Source: Candidatus Acidulodesulfobacterium ferriphilum (GTDB taxonomy: Bacteria > SZUA-79 > Acidulodesulfobacterales > Acidulodesulfobacteraceae). From it: a DNA stretch of 64,000 nucleotides. Below the pieces are notes generated by a model. It had not been told where the DNA came from, made no database searches, and was given only the letters and a program-made list of their open reading frames with translations. The translations under genes were made by a program, and so were the position numbers. Below are positions 32,871 through 41,628 of the stretch, piece by piece (positions within the stretch are counted from its first letter, which is position 1; every line of letters begins with the position of its first letter). Location of the stretch: positions 478,368 to 542,367 of the forward strand of contig SGBD01000001.1 in assembly GCA_004195035.1 (NCBI GenBank), given 5' to 3'.

Positions 32871-33581
32871 TTACATTATTTCGTTTCTAAGTTTAATGAT
32901 ATCTAAATGAACACCCGGCCCCATCGTGGATGAAAGAGAAATCTTTTTGATATATACGCCTTTGCTGGAAGCCGGTTTCAGCCGGTTTATAGTTTCGATA
33001 AGCGCCATAAAATTATCCTTAAGTTTTAATGACCCAAAAGAAACCTTTCCTAAGGATGCGTGTAAAATACCGCTTTTTTCGGCTTTAAACTCTATCTTAC
33101 CCTCTTTAAGCTCTTTTACAACTTTCCCTACATCAAAAGTGACTGTCCCAACTTTTGGATTGGGCATTAAGCCCCTTGGACCTAATATTTTACCAAGCTT
33201 GCCGACACTTGCCATCATATCGGGGGTCGCAACGACCCTGTTGAAATCCATAAACCCTTGCTGTACCTTAGTTATCATGTCTTCCTGTCCGACATAATCC
33301 GCTCCGGCCGTCAATGCCTCCCTCTCCTTTTCCCCTTTTGCAAAAACAAGAATTTTAACCTCTTTCCCCGTTCCGTGAGGTAAAAGCACAGACCCTCTAA
33401 CCTGCTGATCATTTTTCTTCACATCTATGCCGAGATTTATTGCAATATCAACCGACTCGTCAAATTTTACATAATGCGAATCTACGACGGCATTGAATGC
33501 CTCATCTATCGTATAATTCTTATTTTTATCTATACCCAATTTTTTAGAAGCTTCTAAATATTTTTTTCCTCTCAGTGTCAT
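32871..33581 (-). CDS. rplA: 50S ribosomal protein L1
   Basis: L1-stalk protein and autogenous repressor of the rplKA unit in other bacteria. The 236 residues contain VVATPDMMASVGKLGKILGP and RGLMPNPKVGTVTFDVG, the family signatures. It follows rplK by 16 bp and is followed by the L10-type leader. Confidence 0.97.
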   Translation of the reverse strand: MTLRGKKYLEASKKLGIDKNKNYTIDEAFNAVVDSHYVKFDESVDIAINLGIDVKKNDQQVRGSVLLPHGTGKEVKILVFAKGEKEREALTAGADYVGQEDMITKVQQGFMDFNRVVATPDMMASVGKLGKILGPRGLMPNPKVGTVTFDVGKVVKELKEGKIEFKAEKSGILHASLGKVSFGSLKLKDNFMALIETINRLKPASSKGVYIKKISLSSTMGPGVHLDIIKLRNEIM

Positions 33582-33597
33582 TCTGACATATCCTCCT

Positions 33598-34026
33598 TTA
33601 ATCTATGACATCTATACCCATGCTTCGGGCTGTTCCTTCAATAGTTTTAACAGCCTGCTCAAGTTCATTAGCATTAAGATCCTGCATTTTAGTTTTTGCA
33701 ATTTCTCTTACTTTAGTTCTGTTTATAGTCGCAACTTTATTTTTATTTGGTTGATTCGAACCCTTTTCTATACCGGAAGCCTGCTTTAGCAAAATGGAAG
33801 CTGGCGGAGTTTTTAAAATAAAATCAAACGACCTATCGGCGTATATGGTTAAAACAACAGGTATAACGGTTCCTTCCTGCGATTTTGTCCGTTCATTGAA
33901 TTGTTTGCAAAATTCCATTATATTAACACCGTGCTGACCTAACGCAGGTCCGACAGGAGGAGCGGGGTTAGCTTTTCCGCCCACGATTTGCAATTTAACC
34001 AAAGCTTGAATTTTTTTTACAGCCAT
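33598..34026 (-). CDS. rplK: 50S ribosomal protein L11
   Basis: GTPase-centre protein and site of thiopeptide binding. The 142 residues include the proline-rich N-terminal segment [20 protein letters not shown] and the C-terminal [11 protein letters not shown]. It begins 66 bp after nusG. Confidence 0.98.
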   Translation of the reverse strand: MAVKKIQALVKLQIVGGKANPAPPVGPALGQHGVNIMEFCKQFNERTKSQEGTVIPVVLTIYADRSFDFILKTPPASILLKQASGIEKGSNQPNKNKVATINRTKVREIAKTKMQDLNANELEQAVKTIEGTARSMGIDVID

Positions 34027-34092
34027 AATCTTTTTCCTCTGTTATTAAATCTTAATATATCTATAATTAATTATATAATAATTTTATATTAA

Positions 34093-34713
34093 CTAATTTC
34101 TCTCAACCTGCGTAAAATCTAATTCTACCGGGGTAGCCCTGCCGAAAATGGAAACAAGAACCTCGAGCTTGCTCTTATCAGGCTTTATATCGTCTATTGT
34201 TCCATTAAACCCTGAGAATGGCCCCTCCGTGATTTTGACGATATCGCCCTTAGAAAACTCAATTTTTGCCTTCGGCCTTTTGATTCCCTCGGTTATTTGA
34301 GCTATTATCTTATCCATCTCGGATTCATCGACCGCCATAGGATTTAATTGGTCTCCGACAAAGCCTGTAACCTTTGGAGTTCCTTTAAGCAAATGCCATG
34401 AATCGGTATTTACATTCATATTTACAAAAATGTAACCCGGAAAAAACTTTCTTTTAACCTTTTTTTTTCCGCCTTTTACATTTTTTTCTATAACATCTTC
34501 CTTTGGGATAATAATATCGCCAAAATACTTTTTTAGCCCGCTCGATGCAATTCTCTCTTCAAGGGCTAACTTCACATGGTCTTCAAAGCCGGAGTAGGTA
34601 TGAACGGCATACCATTTTTTCTGGATACCGTCATCGTTCAAGGTATCTACATTTACATTAGCATCGCTGGAATCTACGGCATGATTTTCGGTTATTTTTT
34701 CGTCATCCATCAT
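34093..34713 (-). CDS. nusG: Transcription antitermination factor NusG with acidic N-terminal extension
   Basis: Couples RNA polymerase to ribosomes or Rho. The NGN domain begins at KKWYAVHTYSGFEDHV (about residue 32) and the KOW domain at FSKGDIVKITEGPFSGFNGT. The 206-residue length exceeds the usual ~180 because of an acidic N-terminal tail of about 30 residues. Two adjacent Met codons exist at the start; translation from either changes only one residue. It lies 76 bp after secE. Confidence 0.97.
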   Translation of the reverse strand: MMDDEKITENHAVDSSDANVNVDTLNDDGIQKKWYAVHTYSGFEDHVKLALEERIASSGLKKYFGDIIIPKEDVIEKNVKGGKKKVKRKFFPGYIFVNMNVNTDSWHLLKGTPKVTGFVGDQLNPMAVDESEMDKIIAQITEGIKRPKAKIEFSKGDIVKITEGPFSGFNGTIDDIKPDKSKLEVLVSIFGRATPVELDFTQVERN

Positions 34714-34789
34714 TTTTAATATCTAAAACCTTTTTTATGTAAAACTCTAAGATTATTTTAATTTACTTATTTTTTCTTATTCTCTTATT

Positions 34790-35038
34790 CTATATAATAT
34801 GGAAAAAATAAGAAAAAACTTTAGCAAAAAGCATATCGATAAGACCAAGAAAAGCGGTCACAAGTACTATAAAAATAACTACGACATATGTGGTCTTTGT
34901 AGCCTTATCTTTATCAGGCCATATAATTTTGCCAAGCTCCGATCTTACTTCATATAAATATTGCTTCGCTTTTTTTATAAACTCCGAAACAGGATTGCTT
35001 ACCATCTTTACATATCCCAAAATAGTATTTTCTCTCAT
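34790..35038 (-). CDS. secE: Preprotein translocase subunit SecE
   Basis: Small single-helix partner that clamps SecY. The conserved segment YEVRSELGKIIWPDKDKATK is followed by one membrane helix (VVVIFIVLVTAFLGLIDML). The open frame reaches 35086, inside tRNA-Trp, so the first ATG is not credible. ATG at 35038 (82 residues) is used here; ATG at 35005 (71 residues, MVSNPVSEF) is an equally plausible start. Neither has a strong ribosome-binding site. Confidence 0.9.
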   Translation of the reverse strand: MRENTILGYVKMVSNPVSEFIKKAKQYLYEVRSELGKIIWPDKDKATKTTYVVVIFIVLVTAFLGLIDMLFAKVFSYFFHII

Positions 35039-35053
35039 TTTATATTCGCATAA

Positions 35054-35130
35054 TGGCAGGCCAGGAGGGATTCGAACCCCCAACACTCGGATTTGGAGTC
35101 CGACGCTCTAGCCGTTGGAGCTACTGGCCT
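35054..35130 (-). tRNA. tRNA-Trp (CCA anticodon)
   Basis: The minus strand folds as a cloverleaf with acceptor AGGCCAG/CTGGCCT, anticodon loop CTCCAAA (anticodon CCA) and T loop TTCGAAT. G73 and the 3' CCA are encoded. It lies between rpmG and secE, the common deltaproteobacterial and Gram-positive arrangement. Confidence 0.96.
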
Positions 35131-35146
35131 ATTTAAAAAATTATTA

Positions 35147-35296
35147 TTATTTTGTTTCCTTATGTATAGTATGAGTCTTGCAAAACTTGCAATACTTTTT
35201 TAAATTTAATTTTTCCGTGGTAAGTTTTTTATTTTTGGTGGTTGTATAATTTCTCTGTTTGCATTCGCTGCATGCAAGCGTTATTATTTCTCTCAT
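35147..35296 (-). CDS. rpmG: 50S ribosomal protein L33, zinc form
   Basis: A 49-residue ribosomal protein starting [20 protein letters not shown]. Cys9/Cys12 and Cys36/Cys39 form the zinc ribbon, so this is the C+ form rather than the zinc-free paralogue. It lies 69 bp after the second tuf copy and 16 bp before tRNA-Trp, matching the tuf-rpmG-tRNA-Trp-secE order of many bacteria. Confidence 0.95.
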   Translation of the reverse strand: MREIITLACSECKQRNYTTTKNKKLTTEKLNLKKYCKFCKTHTIHKETK

Positions 35297-35325
35297 TATT
35301 TATTTATTACCTCTTTTTTACGATG

Positions 35326-35347
35326 GGGACAGACTTAAGCCTGTCCC
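35326..35347. repeat. REP-like 22-bp palindrome
   Basis: GGGACAG (35326-35332) and CTGTCCC (35341-35347) flank a short centre containing CTTAAG, giving a nearly perfect palindrome between tuf and rpmG. On the plus strand it is followed by TTTTC and could look like a terminator, but the genes are on the minus strand where no T-run follows. It resembles REP-type sequences mobilised by IS200-like transposases; none is seen nearby. Confidence 0.7.
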
Positions 35348-35365
35348 TTTTCTAAATTGTTTAAA

Positions 35366-36556
35366 TTACTCTATAACCTCGGTTATAACCCCTGCACCTA
35401 CAGTATGTCCTCCCTCTCTTATGGCAAACCTTAATTCCTTTTCGGCGGCTATCGGGGTAATGAGTTCTACGCTCATAGAAACATTGTCTCCCGGCATTAC
35501 CATTTCGACGCCTTCCGGCAGCGTGCAAACCCCTGTAACATCCGTAGTCCTGAAATAGAACTGCGGACGGTAGCCGTTGAAGAACGGGGTATGGCGGCCG
35601 CCTTCTTCCTTGGTAAGAACATATGCCTCTACCTTAAACCTCTTATGGGGGGTTATGGAACCGGGTTTGGACAAAACCATGCCCCTTTCCACCTCTTCGC
35701 GCTTCTTGCCCCTTAAAAGAACGCCTATGTTGTCGCCTGCCTGTCCTTCGTCCAAGAGCTTCCTGAACATTTCTACGCCTGTTACGACTGTTTTGGATGT
35801 CGGAAGTATTCCGACAAGTTCGATTTCATCTCCGACCTTGACTATGCCTCTTTCTACCCTGCCCGTTGCAACGGTTCCCCTTCCCGATATGGAAAATACA
35901 TCCTCGACCGGCATAAGGAACGGCTTATCTATATCCCTTTTCGGAAGCGGAATATATTCATCGACGGCATTCATAAGGTCAACTATCTTCTGCGTCCATT
36001 CGTTATCCGACTCCGCCTCGAGGGCCTTAAGGGCGGAACCCTTTACTACGGGAACAGAGTCCCCGGGAAAGTTATAGGAGGTTAAAAGCTCTCTTACTTC
36101 GAGTTCGACAAGCTCGAGAAGTTCGGGGTCGTCCACCATATCGACCTTATTTAAAAATACGACTATATAGGGAACGCCGACCTGACGGGCTAAAAGTATA
36201 TGCTCCCTCGTCTGGGGCATAGGGCCGTCGGCTGCGGAAACCACAAGTATGGCTCCGTCCATCTGGGCGGCGCCGGTAATCATATTCTTAACATAGTCGG
36301 CGTGTCCCGGACAGTCGACATGGGCATAGTGCCTTTTATCGGTAGAATATTCGACATGGGATGTGGCAATCGTAATACCCCTTTCCTTTTCTTCGGGCGC
36401 ATTATCAATCTGGTCATACGATTTAAAGGAAGCCTGGCCTTTTCTCGAAAGAACCTTTGTAATAGCGGCGGTTAATGTGGTCTTGCCATGGTCAACATGA
36501 CCTATCGTGCCTATATTGACATGCGGCTTTGATCTGTCAAATTTCTCTTTGGACAT
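35366..36556 (-). CDS. tuf: Elongation factor Tu, copy 2
   Basis: Second EF-Tu gene, whose protein is identical to the copy at 18962-20152 over all 396 residues. Overlapping shadow frames are also identical, so the DNA appears identical over 35358-36569 (offset 16404). It follows the four-tRNA block and precedes rpmG, as tufB does in other proteobacteria. Both copies have all G motifs and are expected to work. Confidence 0.99.
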   Translation of the reverse strand: MSKEKFDRSKPHVNIGTIGHVDHGKTTLTAAITKVLSRKGQASFKSYDQIDNAPEEKERGITIATSHVEYSTDKRHYAHVDCPGHADYVKNMITGAAQMDGAILVVSAADGPMPQTREHILLARQVGVPYIVVFLNKVDMVDDPELLELVELEVRELLTSYNFPGDSVPVVKGSALKALEAESDNEWTQKIVDLMNAVDEYIPLPKRDIDKPFLMPVEDVFSISGRGTVATGRVERGIVKVGDEIELVGILPTSKTVVTGVEMFRKLLDEGQAGDNIGVLLRGKKREEVERGMVLSKPGSITPHKRFKVEAYVLTKEEGGRHTPFFNGYRPQFYFRTTDVTGVCTLPEGVEMVMPGDNVSMSVELITPIAAEKELRFAIREGGHTVGAGVITEVIE

Positions 36557-36599
36557 TTAGTTCCTCCTGTAAAAATTATTTATTATAATTTATAATTTG

Positions 36600-36674
36600 T
36601 GGAGCCCATGATCGGGATTGAACCGATGGCCTCTTCCTTACCAAGGAAGTGCTCCACCACTGAGCTACATGGGC
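36600..36674 (-). tRNA. tRNA-Thr (GGT anticodon)
   Basis: Minus-strand cloverleaf with acceptor GCCCATG/CATGGGC, anticodon loop TTGGTAA (anticodon GGT), T loop TTCAATC and encoded CCA. It is the last of four tRNA genes before tuf copy 2. Confidence 0.96.
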
Positions 36675-36693
36675 ATAAGTTATAGTTATAATA

Positions 36694-36770
36694 TGGAGCG
36701 GGAAACGGGATTCGAACCCGCGACCCTCAGCTTGGAAGGCTGACGCTCTAGCCAACTGAGCTATTCCCGC
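36694..36770 (-). tRNA. tRNA-Gly (TCC anticodon)
   Basis: Minus-strand cloverleaf with acceptor GCGGGAA/TTCCCGC, anticodon loop CTTCCAA (anticodon TCC), T loop TTCGAAT and encoded CCA. It lies 19 bp from tRNA-Thr(GGT). Confidence 0.96.
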
Positions 36771-36837
36771 AATGAAAAACCTCTTTTCTTAAATAATTTT
36801 AATATAATACCTTAATATAATACTGGTAATATAATAC

Positions 36838-36923
36838 TGGTGGAGAGGGGAGGATTCGAACCTCCGTAGACTCGCGCCGACAGATTTACAGTCTGTTCCC
36901 TTTAGCCGCTCGGGCACCTCTCC
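36838..36923 (-). tRNA. tRNA-Tyr (GTA anticodon)
   Basis: An 86-nt class II tRNA with a long variable arm, acceptor GGAGAGG/CCTCTCC, anticodon loop CTGTAAA (anticodon GTA) and encoded CCA after A73. Confidence 0.96.
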
Positions 36924-36940
36924 GCTTTCCTTTTAAATTA

Positions 36941-37015
36941 TGGAGCTGGCGATGGGAATCGAACCCGCAACCTGCTGATTACAAATCAGCTGCTCTACCA
37001 TTGAGCTACGCCAGC
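36941..37015 (-). tRNA. tRNA-Thr (TGT anticodon)
   Basis: Minus-strand cloverleaf with acceptor GCTGGCG/CGCCAGC, anticodon loop TTTGTAA (anticodon TGT), T loop TTCGATT and encoded CCA. It is the first gene transcribed from the promoter at 37072-37101. Confidence 0.96.
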
Positions 37016-37071
37016 TTAGCCTTTTCTTCGCAAAATACCCAATAATACCCAATTTAAGTTTAGAAACCTTA

Positions 37072-37101
37072 ATCTTATCAAAAAATTAAATTAATTGTCA
37101 A
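37072..37101 (-). promoter_or_regulatory. Promoter before the tRNA-tuf-secE-nusG run
   Basis: On the minus strand TTGACA (37096-37101) and TAAGAT (37072-37077) are separated by 18 bp. Transcription would begin about 50 bp before tRNA-Thr(TGT). The -35 box lies 14 bp inside the edge of the palindromic repeat, so the repeat abuts the promoter. Confidence 0.7.
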
Positions 37102-37115
37102 CATCTTTTTTAGCC

Positions 37116-37276
37116 CCAAATCCCGATTTAGAAATTTATTTTCTGGATTCCTGCTTTCGCAGGAATGACTTTGAGAGGATTTATTGTTTCACCCGTTGGG
37201 TGTCATTCCTGCGAAAGCAGGAATCCAGATTTACTTAACATTGGAATATATAAATATTTTCTAAATCGGGATTTGG
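37116..37276. repeat. Nested palindromic repeat, MITE-like copy 2
   Basis: An outer 19-bp perfect inverted repeat (37116-37134 and 37258-37276) encloses an inner 27-bp perfect inverted repeat (37143-37169 and 37202-37228). The inner arms match the copy at 3906-3990 except at paired positions that keep the stem intact. The rest of the gap to 37436 holds a weaker related palindrome: TCCTATATTA (37308-37317) against TAATATAGGA (37351-37360). I see no gene in 37016-37436. Confidence 0.88.
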
Positions 37277-37395
37277 ATTAACCCCTATACTGCAATAGAA
37301 ATTTATTTCCTATATTACATTATCCAACATTACGATGCCTAAATAGTTTCTAATATAGGATTTGGGTTAATATTATAGGTTGTTAAAAGAATTTA

Positions 37396-37424
37396 TTGGC
37401 GATATAATAATTAAATTATACTAT
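37396..37424 (+). promoter_or_regulatory. Possible promoter before the DUF481 gene
   Basis: TTGGCG (37396-37401) and TACTAT (37419-37424) are 17 bp apart. The ATG at 37437 would lie only about six bases from the transcription start, and no ribosome-binding site is visible, so this mRNA may be near-leaderless or the true start lies further in. Confidence 0.4.
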
Positions 37425-37436
37425 AATTTTTAAAAT

Positions 37437-38210
37437 ATGAGAAAATCAAAATCACTTAGAGCCCTAAAGACTAAAAATGCCGAAGCGGTTTTTGTATTCA
37501 TTTTTATTTTACTCGCAAATTTAATCTTTTTCACTAAAATATCTTATGCAAATACAAAGACAAATAATAAAAATCTAAAAGCGGGCATCGGTCTTGGAAT
37601 ATCAAACACGACGGGAACGATTCCGTCATTTAATATAAATACGCGGGACTACCTAAAATACAAAAACTACCCATGGCATCATAAACTCAGGTTTGTTTAC
37701 AATTACATAACAGAATATAGCCAGCTCAGTTATTTAAGGCTTATTACGCAAGAAAATTCATCTTATTATTTCAACAAAACTTCCTACATGTTTGCCGATG
37801 AAAGATTCGATAGGAATATTGTTACCGGATTCGGATACAGAATATACGAAAATATCGGCTACGGTAAAAAGTTTATTATTTCTAAAAATATGAATGCGTC
37901 CATAGAATTAGCGCCGGGATTAAGGCAGGAAAAAATTATCGGCGGTCCGTATTTTGGATCTGTTACGACAATGATTAGAGCGAAGTATCATTGGAAATTA
38001 AATAAAGGTGTCAAGTTTAAAGAGGAAATCACGGCATATCTCGCAAACAAAGGCGGCTCTTTTTACGAATCTTTAACTAAATTGAGCACGAAAATAGTAA
38101 AAAACATATATATTGCTATCTACTATGAACTTGAATATCAAACGCTTGTTCCTGCGGGATTTAAACCGTTTAATACAATATCGAGCATTAATATTAATGT
38201 TAAATTTTAA
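37437..38210 (+). CDS. DUF481-family outer-membrane beta-barrel protein
   Basis: A 257-residue secreted protein. A basic N-terminus and hydrophobic helix end near SYANTK (about residue 38), a probable signal peptide. The mature part is rich in alternating strands, with GIGLGISNTTGTIPSFNINT near its start, an AELAPGLRQE-like segment (SIELAPGLRQEKI) in the middle and PAGFKPFNTISSININVKF at the end, ending in Phe as outer-membrane barrels do. These match the DUF481 family (YdiY, called salt-induced outer membrane protein). Its real function is unknown. It is a single gene between the repeat region and the aquaporin. Confidence 0.8.
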   Translation: MRKSKSLRALKTKNAEAVFVFIFILLANLIFFTKISYANTKTNNKNLKAGIGLGISNTTGTIPSFNINTRDYLKYKNYPWHHKLRFVYNYITEYSQLSYLRLITQENSSYYFNKTSYMFADERFDRNIVTGFGYRIYENIGYGKKFIISKNMNASIELAPGLRQEKIIGGPYFGSVTTMIRAKYHWKLNKGVKFKEEITAYLANKGGSFYESLTKLSTKIVKNIYIAIYYELEYQTLVPAGFKPFNTISSININVKF

Positions 38211-38316
38211 TTATATATGTAATTATAATGCGCATATTACATATTATTATACAAGATTTATGCAAGGCAGGAAAATAACTTAACTTGGTTATGTTTATAG
38301 TTAAAATTTATCATAG

Positions 38317-39093
38317 ATGAAAATATGGAGATTATATCTTTCTGAATTTATAGGAACGGCGCTGCTTATAAGTATAGGCGTTTCTTTTGTTATTCTCGAT
38401 TTTGCCAAAGGAAGCCCTGTACCTGCAATGATTCCAAACGCCGGATTAAGGCGTATTATTACCGGCTTTTTGTTCGGAAGCACGGGAATGTTAATCACAT
38501 TTTCGCCTGTCGGCAAATGGAGCGGCGCTCATATTAATCCGGCAGTAACACTCTCATTTTGGTTAAAAGGAAAAATTAAAACTTTTGTAGCCTTAGGCTA
38601 TGTCATATCCCAGATTCTTGGCGGCATTGCCGGCGCCGCCGCTCTTCTCGCATGGGGAAAATTAGGAAAAAGGGTATTCTACGGAGCTACCTTTCCCGGA
38701 AAAGAAGGGGTCATTGCCGCAGTTATCGGAGAATCTATAACCACATTTCTTTTGATTACAGGTCTTTTTTTCTTTCTGGGACATAAAAAATTAAGACCTT
38801 ATACCCCGGCTCTTTTTCCATTTCTATATGCCGTTATGGTTTATTTTGAGGCGCCTATTTCGGGAACAAGTACTAATCCCGCGCGCAGTCTGGGACCGTC
38901 TTTGGCATCTGGAATGTGGAGCGGGTGGTGGGTATATTGGATAGGTCCGTTCGCCGGCGTTTTTATTTCCCTTATTATACTTAATAAATGGGCTCCATGG
39001 CTCAAAATAGAAGTTGCCAAAATTTACCATTTTGAACACGACCCTTATAATATATTTAAAAATACGGAAAAACGCTTTAAGTCGTTAATTTAA
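38317..39093 (+). CDS. MIP-family channel (aquaporin/glycerol facilitator)
   Basis: Passive channel in the inner membrane for water or small neutral solutes. The 258 residues have six hydrophobic helices and both pore motifs, Asn74-Pro-Ala76 in HINPAVTLSFW and Asn187-Pro-Ala189 in TSTNPARSLGP. Arg190 after the second motif is the expected selectivity-filter arginine. The second-half loop is short, unlike GlpF, so water or a small uncharged solute is more likely than glycerol, but this is not certain. The gene is convergent with the glucoamylase gene (45 bp apart). Confidence 0.9.
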   Translation: MKIWRLYLSEFIGTALLISIGVSFVILDFAKGSPVPAMIPNAGLRRIITGFLFGSTGMLITFSPVGKWSGAHINPAVTLSFWLKGKIKTFVALGYVISQILGGIAGAAALLAWGKLGKRVFYGATFPGKEGVIAAVIGESITTFLLITGLFFFLGHKKLRPYTPALFPFLYAVMVYFEAPISGTSTNPARSLGPSLASGMWSGWWVYWIGPFAGVFISLIILNKWAPWLKIEVAKIYHFEHDPYNIFKNTEKRFKSLI

Positions 39094-39138
39094 TATGGGA
39101 TTAACATGGCGGGATGGGATGTTCCTCCAGATTTTCGC

Positions 39139-41508
39139 TTAAGTTTTTATTTGTACATTAAAATCACTTCCTTCCCAACGGTTGGCGTTTATCCAATAAA
39201 ATGTAAAAGCTATTTCACCGTCCTCAGGAATATTAGAGGAAGGCAAATCGGCATAATAAACCCCGAAACCCGAATCTTTTGTTTGCGTATCTTTAACAGT
39301 ATGCCAGCCGTCATCGCTCCAGTGGACCATGGCAGGGGAGAGGGTTTCGATGCGCAGTGTTTTGCCCTGAGGCATCTTATGCAGTTTATGATTAAAGCGC
39401 CACTGCATAAGACTGGATGTTACGCCGTTTTTAAGGTAACGGAAAACCGTCTGGGGAGGCATATCGAATACTCTTTCTTCCGTAAGCGAACGGACAAGTT
39501 TTAAATATTCTGCATGAGCCCATACCAAAGGCATCGCCGACCCCGTCGGACGGCCGAAAAAAAGACCCCGCCCGGGTATGTCGGGGCTGTCCCATACCTG
39601 TTCGGGCAAAAGTCCGATGCCGTCTGCCAGACCTTCCATAGTTTTGAGCAAACGCTCCGCTTCTTTGAAATTTCCGGCGGCTATTGCATAGTGGGTACGC
39701 TCGCCGGTGAGCAAAGGCCACAGCCGCCCTCTGCCCGTACCGTCAAAAGGCCTCCCGTCATCGTGTTCGCCGTAGCCGTCCCCGTTGTACCTATGCCAGC
39801 AGGGACCTGAAGGAGTTTCTACTTTAAGCAAAGTGTCTATAACCTTCAATGTGCTAAGTATCCGCTCATCGTCCGCATTCCTTAACCCAAAACGAACCAG
39901 AGCTAAAGCATCGGTGCACACTACGGAGGCAATATGAGGATAACAGGAAGCGGGGGGCCGGTTTTTAATACATATAATATCATCGCCTTCTTCAAAATCG
40001 GGAGGGGTAACCCTTACATAATAACCCTTAACCCCCGTTTTATCCGCAAGTTCCCCTCCTTTTACATAAAGCCAGCGGTCTATGCATGAATACCATGCAT
40101 CTGCGGTTTCACGCAGATAAGGAGCTGCACCTTCTTCGCCCGCTAATTCGGCAAGTTCGGCGCCGGTTATAAGGGCGGAAATTTCTGCTGCAAGAGTAAA
40201 AGGGGTATATCCTCCGTTTTCTTCCCAGCGGTCCTGTTGAGTAACAGGACCATTTTTCGCAATATAACTAAGTGCTTTTTTTATCATGGGCCAAAAACGG
40301 CCAATGTCGCTTTCGAAAAGTGCCGTCTCCCTGCGGGCAAGGTCAAAAAGCAGAATGGGCAAGGCTGTTTCATCCATCTGTATGCCGCTCCAATACGGAA
40401 AGCCGTCAATCCACATATTTTGCGGCCAATGCCCGTCCAATTCCTGAGTCGATTCAAGATAAACGAGTAAATTCCTCACTTCCGTTTTAATGCCTGCGGC
40501 GATAAGACCGCCTGCGGATTGCACCATATCACGCGGCCAAATCAGGTGATAACCGCCAAGATCCCCATCTCCCTTAGAAAAACCCCATGGTACGGCAAGG
40601 CTTGCAAGAATAGCTCCTGGAACATATTTAGAACTGTGTGCAAGAATAACCATAGCGCTTATTGAAAAAAGTTTGTGTTTTTCGGCATAAAAAACCGGTT
40701 TTTGCCTCTGCCAAAATTGCCGCCATGCTCCGCTATAAGAATCAAGAAGGTTTTGAAAGCCCTCATTAAGGGATGCCCTCGATTGCTGTGCGGCTTCTGA
40801 AGGATTGCGTCCAAATCCGAGCGCTAAAACAAAAGTATCGTTTTTAAGGTCTATCTCGCCCGTAAGCGCCACATTGCCGTTTTCCGCTCTTGTATAAAGA
40901 GAGGCAAGGTAGCCGTTGCGGATTAAGTCCTGCCACCCATCGGAAAATCCGACAAAACCTACCGAACATGCTTTAAAGCAGGTATTATTCATAAGACAAA
41001 GGGAAGTATTATGGCGGGAGGCAAAAAGCCCCGTAATTCCTTTGTAATCACTAACCCATGCCGTATTGCCTGCGCCGTAATTGCCGATATGCGAACCCAT
41101 AATTACATAAAGCCTGTAATTTCCGGGTTTTAATGGAGTAAACTTTCCTCTTATAAGAACTACGGGTCTATCGGGATCGGTTATAATATCTTTTTCGAAG
41201 CGGTAATATCCCCTGTCGCAGACACTTTCGAGATGATAAGCAGGAACTCCGGTATAAAGAAGCGACGACGAATGGGCGGCGTGCCGTTTTTCTTCGGAAA
41301 AAAAACCATCGTCCGCCGTAACAATAAAGCCGAGATCACGAATGGCGGCTTCGTCTATTCTCGGAGAATAGACTTCATTAAGGATGCCGTGGGAAATAGT
41401 AAACCAGACGGGACTTCCTTTAAAAGCGGTTCCAACTCCGCTTTTATTAGCGCTAGTCCACCTTCCAGGAATTCCCGGCCATCCCGGGGCAGAAATTGAC
41501 TCCGACAT
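39139..41508 (-). CDS. Glycoside hydrolase family 15 glucoamylase
   Basis: Releases beta-D-glucose from the non-reducing ends of starch- or glycogen-like chains. The 789 residues have an N-terminal beta-sandwich (about 1-270) followed by the (alpha/alpha)6 barrel. Probable catalytic residues are Glu429 or Glu430 in RWEENGGYTPFTLAAE (acid) and Glu603 in LLTGERTHYAIAAG (base). HLIWPRDMVQSAGGL is the conserved substrate-site segment. No signal peptide is visible, so an intracellular role is likely. Base use is clearly richer in G+C than most neighbours, hinting at transfer. A glucose-dehydrogenase-like SDR lies upstream in the same direction, 120 bp away. Confidence 0.92.
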   Translation of the reverse strand: MSESISAPGWPGIPGRWTSANKSGVGTAFKGSPVWFTISHGILNEVYSPRIDEAAIRDLGFIVTADDGFFSEEKRHAAHSSSLLYTGVPAYHLESVCDRGYYRFEKDIITDPDRPVVLIRGKFTPLKPGNYRLYVIMGSHIGNYGAGNTAWVSDYKGITGLFASRHNTSLCLMNNTCFKACSVGFVGFSDGWQDLIRNGYLASLYTRAENGNVALTGEIDLKNDTFVLALGFGRNPSEAAQQSRASLNEGFQNLLDSYSGAWRQFWQRQKPVFYAEKHKLFSISAMVILAHSSKYVPGAILASLAVPWGFSKGDGDLGGYHLIWPRDMVQSAGGLIAAGIKTEVRNLLVYLESTQELDGHWPQNMWIDGFPYWSGIQMDETALPILLFDLARRETALFESDIGRFWPMIKKALSYIAKNGPVTQQDRWEENGGYTPFTLAAEISALITGAELAELAGEEGAAPYLRETADAWYSCIDRWLYVKGGELADKTGVKGYYVRVTPPDFEEGDDIICIKNRPPASCYPHIASVVCTDALALVRFGLRNADDERILSTLKVIDTLLKVETPSGPCWHRYNGDGYGEHDDGRPFDGTGRGRLWPLLTGERTHYAIAAGNFKEAERLLKTMEGLADGIGLLPEQVWDSPDIPGRGLFFGRPTGSAMPLVWAHAEYLKLVRSLTEERVFDMPPQTVFRYLKNGVTSSLMQWRFNHKLHKMPQGKTLRIETLSPAMVHWSDDGWHTVKDTQTKDSGFGVYYADLPSSNIPEDGEIAFTFYWINANRWEGSDFNVQIKT

Positions 41509-41628
41509 TCTTTATAATCCTCTTAATTTTCCGTTTATCGTTATTATTTGTTATTTGCTTTTATTAAATTAAAGATTAAATTAAATCCTAATTTTTTATT
41601 TTTAATTAATTTAATTAATTAGGGTTAG

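Noticed and set aside
35039-35086. Upstream extension of secE
   Set aside because: These codons lie within and just beyond the 3' part of tRNA-Trp, so the first ATG is not a credible start.
35326-35347. Hairpin as a terminator of tuf copy 2
   Set aside because: The T-rich side is on the plus strand, while the gene is on the minus strand; treated as a REP-like palindrome.
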